Source: Clostridia bacterium (lineage in GTDB: Bacteria > Bacillota_A > Clostridia > UBA1212 > UBA1255). Taken from it: 11,495 nucleotides of DNA. The stretch lies in contig JAFWZH010000046.1 of NCBI GenBank assembly GCA_017522515.1, positions 1 through 11,495 on the forward strand, in the 5' to 3' direction. Of the stretch, positions 7,814 through 11,495 are shown in pieces. Made by a program: the position numbers and the translations under genes. Numbering within the stretch: the stretch's first letter is position 1; every line of letters starts with the position of its first letter. The notes beneath the pieces are model-generated. The model had not been told where the DNA came from. It did not search any database and worked only from the letters and a program-made list of their open reading frames with translations.

Positions 7814-8809
7814 ATGAAGAAGATTATAATTTTATTGTCAGTAATAACGCTTGCTAGTTGCTCATTATTGCCTAATAATGGTGAAAATGATAATGAGGCC
7901 ATAAAGAAGGCTCAGCAAACTGCACAAGAAAATATTAGTCAATATACTGACCAGGAAATTGCTCGTGCCAAGAAAGAAATCGACAATGCTGTAGCATCTG
8001 TGATTAGTAAGGCAGACTCAACATTAACAAAACAATTCACTGCAGTTGAAAAGTCATTAAATGCAAAAGCAGAGGAAACAAAAAAGGAGTTGAGTGGAAA
8101 AATTTCAGGAATCGAGGATAATATAACGAAAGCTAAAGCAATTAGTTTTATAGGAATTGCTATTGGAATTTTGGGTATAGTTTTGGCGTTTTTTGCATAT
8201 AGAAAAAGGCCTAGAACAAATGTAAATAGAGTAAAAGACATAATTACAGAGGAAATCAATACAAACGACTATATCCGTAATGAGATTCGCAGAATTGCAG
8301 GAGGACAAAGTTCGTCTTATCGACCGCAAGCCAGTGCCCCGTCTCAGGCAACAATTGATCGAGCTATAGAAGCATATTTGGCAAGTAAAAAATTTAAGGA
8401 TATTTTACAGCAATATATTGCATTAGCAACAGCTCCTACTCAAAGTGTGGCAGAAAATATAAAGATGGAGCCGGCTACTACAGCTAAACCTGTATATCAA
8501 ATTTATGCAAAAGAGTCTAATTCAATGATTCTTTCAAGCATTCAAGATACATATCAAAAAGGAAAGTCAATTTATAGACTTACTATGTCAGAAGCTAACG
8601 CATATACAGCCGAGGTAAGTATATGTATTGAGCAAGAGGAAGTAAAACAACGTATCCTAAAATTTGACAGTCAGTATCTCGAACCTATTTGTTCTGTTAC
8701 TCGCTCATCAAATGATCCCACTCAGGTACTCATTAAGACAACAGGAACTGCAGAACGTATCGGAGAAGAGTGGAAAGTCATTAAACCTATAACAGTTGAA
8801 ATAAAGTAA
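7814..8809 (+). CDS. Lipoprotein with periplasmic coiled coil, membrane helix and cytosolic domain
   Basis: This 331-residue protein begins with a lipoprotein signal (MKKIIILLSVITLASC, lipobox Cys16). Residues 27-105 are polar, Ala/Lys/Glu-rich and probably coiled coil. A clear membrane helix follows at 107-128 (FIGIAIGILGIVLAFFAY), ended by RKRPR, which by the positive-inside rule puts the rest in the cytosol. Residues 135-205 are helical (KDIITEEI, YIRNEIRRI, FKDILQQYI) with a Ser/Pro/Gln-rich linker at 164-178. Residues 226-331 form a compact alpha/beta domain that I cannot name, although I believe similar domains end other Bacteroidetes membrane proteins. Combining a lipid anchor with an inner-membrane helix would let it link the periplasm, or even the outer membrane, to the cytosol. 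It sits between the actin-like ATPase gene and the channel gene, which suits an adaptor role. Confidence 0.8.
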   Translation: MKKIIILLSVITLASCSLLPNNGENDNEAIKKAQQTAQENISQYTDQEIARAKKEIDNAVASVISKADSTLTKQFTAVEKSLNAKAEETKKELSGKISGIEDNITKAKAISFIGIAIGILGIVLAFFAYRKRPRTNVNRVKDIITEEINTNDYIRNEIRRIAGGQSSSYRPQASAPSQATIDRAIEAYLASKKFKDILQQYIALATAPTQSVAENIKMEPATTAKPVYQIYAKESNSMILSSIQDTYQKGKSIYRLTMSEANAYTAEVSICIEQEEVKQRILKFDSQYLEPICSVTRSSNDPTQVLIKTTGTAERIGEEWKVIKPITVEIK

Positions 8810-8812
8810 ACA

Positions 8813-10495
8813 ATGGAACTTCATTATATTCTAGTGGTTCTTGTAATTATAGCAATTATAGTTGCACAGATATACATATACAGGAACACTAAAAAGAAGA
8901 TAGCGACCTATAAATCAATATTCCCCAATAGTACATCATCGTACTCTATCGTTGAGAAAGAAATTCAGACAGAGAGTTGTAGCGATGATGATGATGACTA
9001 TGTTGAAAATATTGATACAATAAGCGTATCTCAATTAAATATCAATACAAATAATGATACGCTTAAGGAGATAAGGAATGCTCTAAATATGTACCTTCAA
9101 AAAAATAAAGGAGCTGCTAGCGACTTTTATTTAATGAAAGATGTAGTAGAGCGATATTGCGATGCCGAAGAAGAGGAAATCAATATTCAACAGCCTATAC
9201 CGCTATATCTTGGTTTGATGGGTACAATGGTAGGTATTATTGTCGGTATTGGTTTTATTGCTGTAAGTGGAGGTTTGTCTAGCGAATCACTTATGGATAA
9301 TATCACCTCATTGATGACTTGTGTCGCAATTGCTATGGCCGCAAGTTTAGTGGGTATTTGCTGTACAACTCTAATTTCTTGGTCAGCTAAAAGTGCTACA
9401 TCCAAGGTAGAAGCTGATAAGAACAGATTCTACTCGTGGTTACAGACAGAGTTGTTACCTGTTCTGTCTGGAAATGCAGTAAATGCTTTGTATCTATTAC
9501 AGCAAAATCTTATGACCTTCAATCAAACTTTCCAATCAAATATTGAGGGTTTGGATGGTGCCTTGTCTAAAGTTGAAGAATCGTCTAGGGAACAAATAGA
9601 GTTGATTACTCTAATCAAGGATATTGACATTAAACGGGTAGCACAGGCAAATGTTACAGTTCTCAAAGAACTTAAAGAATGTACTGGTGAAATAGCTGTG
9701 TTTAATAAGTATTTGCACAGCGTCTCAGGATATTTGCATTCCGTAAATGAATTGAATAGCAACATTAATGGGCATCTTAATCGAACAGCCGCCATTGAGA
9801 ACATGGGTGCATTCTTTGAAAGAGAGATCAGTCAGGTTGCCGCTCGCGAACAGTATATCAACGAGGTTGTTGCAAAAGTAGACGACACGTTGCGTAAGAC
9901 ATTTGAGAAACTGGCTGAAAGTACAAGAGAAAGCGTAACTCAATTGCGTAACAACTCTGTTTCAGAGTTCGATGCACTGCTCAAGCATTATTCAGAGCAA
10001 AAGGAAGAGTTTGCAAGAATGCTTCAAGAGCAAAGAGAAGAGTTTGCTGCTAGAAATGCTGAAACTACTGAGTTGATGAAAGAGATTCGTAATCTTGCCG
10101 ATATAAAGGCAGTTATGGGACAGCTCGTTGAGTCAACGAAGGGTCAGACAGCAATACTTGAGAGATTGGTTAGTAGCCTTAAAAACCAGAATAATGGTGG
10201 AAGAAGAGAAGGTTTCCCCATCGAAAGTGCAGTGCAACATGTGTCCGCTCCAGTATTCCCTAAGAGCATAACTTATATGGTTGCAACTATAACTTTGCTT
10301 GCTTTTATGGCGTTTGGCTTATATGTATATAACTCTTTTATTGCAGAACCAAGGATTGAGGTTGTTGGCGTTTCTAATGAGCCTCAACAAACTATAGTTC
10401 CAACATCTACGCAGGTAGAGCCAAATATCAGTAATGACCAAACTGTTAATGTAGATTCCTTAGAGTCGACTCAAAGTGCAACACAGGAGCAATAG
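8813..10495 (+). CDS. MotA/TolQ/ExbB-type proton channel subunit, ZorA-like, with long tail
   Basis: This 560-residue protein has the layout of ion-channel subunits of MotA, TolQ, ExbB and ZorA type. Helix 1 is at 3-22, followed by a cytosolic region of about 105 residues with an acidic run (SDDDDD). A hairpin of helices then follows at 130-152 (LYLGLMGTMVGIIVGIGF, the typical Gly-rich pore helix) and 167-190 (LMTCVAIAMAASLVGI). Residues 200-455 form a long, largely helical, Glu/Gln-rich tail, probably coiled coil, comparable to the ZorA tail that projects into the cytosol. Unlike the ZorA proteins I know of, it has a fourth helix at 486-510 and a Ser/Thr/Gln/Pro-rich C-terminus of 50 residues that should be periplasmic. 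Two MotB-like genes follow at 2-bp and 3-bp gaps, which supports a 5:2-type motor complex. Direct relation to ZorA is inferred from architecture, not from an alignment. Confidence 0.87.
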   Translation: MELHYILVVLVIIAIIVAQIYIYRNTKKKIATYKSIFPNSTSSYSIVEKEIQTESCSDDDDDYVENIDTISVSQLNINTNNDTLKEIRNALNMYLQKNKGAASDFYLMKDVVERYCDAEEEEINIQQPIPLYLGLMGTMVGIIVGIGFIAVSGGLSSESLMDNITSLMTCVAIAMAASLVGICCTTLISWSAKSATSKVEADKNRFYSWLQTELLPVLSGNAVNALYLLQQNLMTFNQTFQSNIEGLDGALSKVEESSREQIELITLIKDIDIKRVAQANVTVLKELKECTGEIAVFNKYLHSVSGYLHSVNELNSNINGHLNRTAAIENMGAFFEREISQVAAREQYINEVVAKVDDTLRKTFEKLAESTRESVTQLRNNSVSEFDALLKHYSEQKEEFARMLQEQREEFAARNAETTELMKEIRNLADIKAVMGQLVESTKGQTAILERLVSSLKNQNNGGRREGFPIESAVQHVSAPVFPKSITYMVATITLLAFMAFGLYVYNSFIAEPRIEVVGVSNEPQQTIVPTSTQVEPNISNDQTVNVDSLESTQSATQEQ

Positions 10496-10497
10496 AT

Positions 10498-11151
10498 ATG
10501 GCAAAGGAAAGCAAATCATTCTTTTGGGCTAGTTATGCAGACCTGATGACAAGTCTGTTCTTTGTTATGCTAACACTATTTATTGTAGTTATCATAGCAT
10601 TGAACAATGCTCGTATTGATGCGATTGAGCAAACTGCTGAGTTGCAAGCAAAAATTGACAAAGCAGATGAGATAAACAATGCAACTCGAGAGCTTGATAC
10701 ACAGCATTCGCAATACTTCCAATACTTCCCTGAATTCAAAAAGCACAAACTTGCAGTAACTGTGAATTTTAGAAGTGGAAGTGCAGATATGAATAGTCTT
10801 CCATCAAGTACAAAAGAAGATTTAAGAACGACAGGTAAGATCCTACAAGATTTTATTATTAAAACGACACAAAGTAACCCTCATATCCAGTATCTCCTTA
10901 TTATTGAAGGACAAGCATCGAAAGATGGATATGCTTATAATTACGAGTTAAGCTATCAAAGAGCATTATCTCTTAAAAAATTTTGGGAAGATAACGGGTT
11001 GAATTTTAATGATAAAAATTGTGAAGTACTAATTTGTGGTAGTGGTGATGGACGTTTAAGTGGCACAGGACTTATGAGAGAATCAAAGGAAGTACTTAAC
11101 CAGCGATTCCTTATACATATTCTTCCTAAACCCGGAAAAATTGGTGATTAA
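10498..11151 (+). CDS. MotB/ZorB-like motor subunit with OmpA-like domain
   Basis: This 217-residue protein should pair with the upstream channel subunit. A short cytosolic N-terminus leads into FFWASYADLMTSLFF (8-22) and a single membrane helix at about 15-36. Asp15 is at the position of the proton-carrying Asp of MotB and ZorB. A short helical linker (37-70) follows, then an OmpA-like domain at about 85-210 with the features NFRSGSADM, IIEGQASKDGY, LSYQRALSLKKFW and NQRFLIHI. Such domains usually bind peptidoglycan and anchor the stator. The usual GHTD stretch reads GQAS here, so the ligand-binding Asp is missing from its normal place, though R155 in LSxxRA is kept. The next gene is a paralogue. 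There are 2 bp between this start and the previous stop. Confidence 0.88.
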   Translation: MAKESKSFFWASYADLMTSLFFVMLTLFIVVIIALNNARIDAIEQTAELQAKIDKADEINNATRELDTQHSQYFQYFPEFKKHKLAVTVNFRSGSADMNSLPSSTKEDLRTTGKILQDFIIKTTQSNPHIQYLLIIEGQASKDGYAYNYELSYQRALSLKKFWEDNGLNFNDKNCEVLICGSGDGRLSGTGLMRESKEVLNQRFLIHILPKPGKIGD

Positions 11152-11154
11152 TAA

Positions 11155-11495
11155 ATGGGAAAAAATAAACGAACGCACTTTTGGGCAAGTTATGCAGATC
11201 TAATGACTAGTTTATTTTTCTTGATGGTTGTATTGTTCATCATATCAATCGTTGAGTTAAAACAAATTGATGCGACACCTCTTGAAGTGAAAGAATTAAA
11301 AGCAGAAAGAGACAGTTTATTGAACCTCAACTCTCGTATGGTACTTCGTCAAAAACAATATAGTGAAGAGTTGGATAGTATGCGATATCTTGCCAATGCA
11401 ACACAAGCCCATATTGATAAGATAAATGAAATTAACGATGCTACCAAAAATCTCGACCAAAACTATTTTGTATACGACTCAATTAATAAAAAACA
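11155..11495 (+). CDS. Second MotB/ZorB-like subunit, 3'-partial
   Basis: The ATG lies 3 bp after the previous stop and the frame stays open for 113 codons to the window edge. The N-terminus, HFWASYADLMTSLFFLMVVL (8-27), is nearly identical to that of the preceding protein, including Asp15, so it is a tandem paralogue. A similar segment also recurs after the helix: IDKINEINDATKNLD here against IDKADEINNATRELD there. The linker between helix and that segment is about 34 residues longer in this copy and looks coiled coil (VKELKAERDSLLNLNSRM). An OmpA-like domain would be expected beyond the edge but is not visible. The two copies could form a heterodimer in one motor or serve as alternative subunits. 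Confidence 0.87.
   Translation, partial: MGKNKRTHFWASYADLMTSLFFLMVVLFIISIVELKQIDATPLEVKELKAERDSLLNLNSRMVLRQKQYSEELDSMRYLANATQAHIDKINEINDATKNLDQNYFVYDSINKK

Noticed and set aside
8105..8329. Minus-strand open frames opposite the lipoprotein gene
   Set aside because: The plus-strand gene has a lipobox, a membrane helix and tight operon spacing; the antisense products show no domain.
10485..10489. AGGAG before the first MotB-like start
   Set aside because: It falls in the coding sequence of the previous gene (Gln-Glu codons), and Bacteroidetes seldom rely on Shine-Dalgarno pairing, so it does not decide the start.
8813..11495. Flagellar stator, TonB-linked ExbBD or gliding GldLM identity for the channel and MotB-like genes
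   Set aside because: The long helical tail, the OmpA-like domain with the YAD motif and the neighbouring genes do not fit ExbD or GldM, and no flagellar genes are near. The ZorAB-like reading fits best.

Overview
The window looks like a Bacteroidales chromosome (Bacteroides/Prevotella/Alistipes-like). The signs are AT-rich DNA, starts without clear Shine-Dalgarno sequences, a Bacteroidetes-type tyrosine recombinase, a TAnnTTTG promoter element and short LASC lipoboxes. It holds the 3' part of one recombinase gene, an intergenic switch, and a tightly packed operon of eight same-strand genes that runs off the right edge.

Region 1 (2-817) is a tyrosine recombinase missing its N-terminus. Region 2 (815-1149) has no gene. 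It is bounded by a perfect 21-bp inverted repeat (815-835 and 1099-1119), and each copy has the 6-bp arm / 7-bp spacer / 6-bp arm layout of a tyrosine-recombinase crossover site. The enclosed 263 bp contain the only perfect TAnnTTTG box I found there, on the minus strand at 845-852 and pointing away from the operon, plus a long AT-rich hairpin (1026-1081). Inversion would place the box at 1082-1089 facing the operon. I read this as a phase-variable promoter shown in the OFF state.

Region 3 (1150-11495) is the operon, with gaps of 1-11 bp. In order it encodes: a VWA-like lipoprotein; a small three-helix membrane protein; a tubulin/FtsZ-like protein; a 1128-residue protein with an actin/Hsp70-fold ATPase domain behind a large unknown N-terminal region; a lipoprotein with coiled coil, membrane helix and cytosolic domain; a MotA/TolQ/ExbB-type channel subunit with a long cytosolic tail and an extra C-terminal helix; and two tandem MotB/ZorB-like subunits, the second cut by the window edge.

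The MotA-like and MotB-like pair resembles the ZorA/ZorB motor of Zorya anti-phage systems, but none of the usual Zorya partners (helicase, nuclease, ZorC) is visible. Instead the operon carries a tubulin-like protein, an actin-like ATPase and a VWA lipoprotein. My inference is an envelope-spanning, ion-driven machine that passes a periplasmic or surface event to cytosolic nucleotide-binding proteins, switched on in only part of the population. A defence role is plausible from the ZorAB resemblance and the phase variation but is not shown by the sequence. I know of no described system with this exact gene set, though I could not search.
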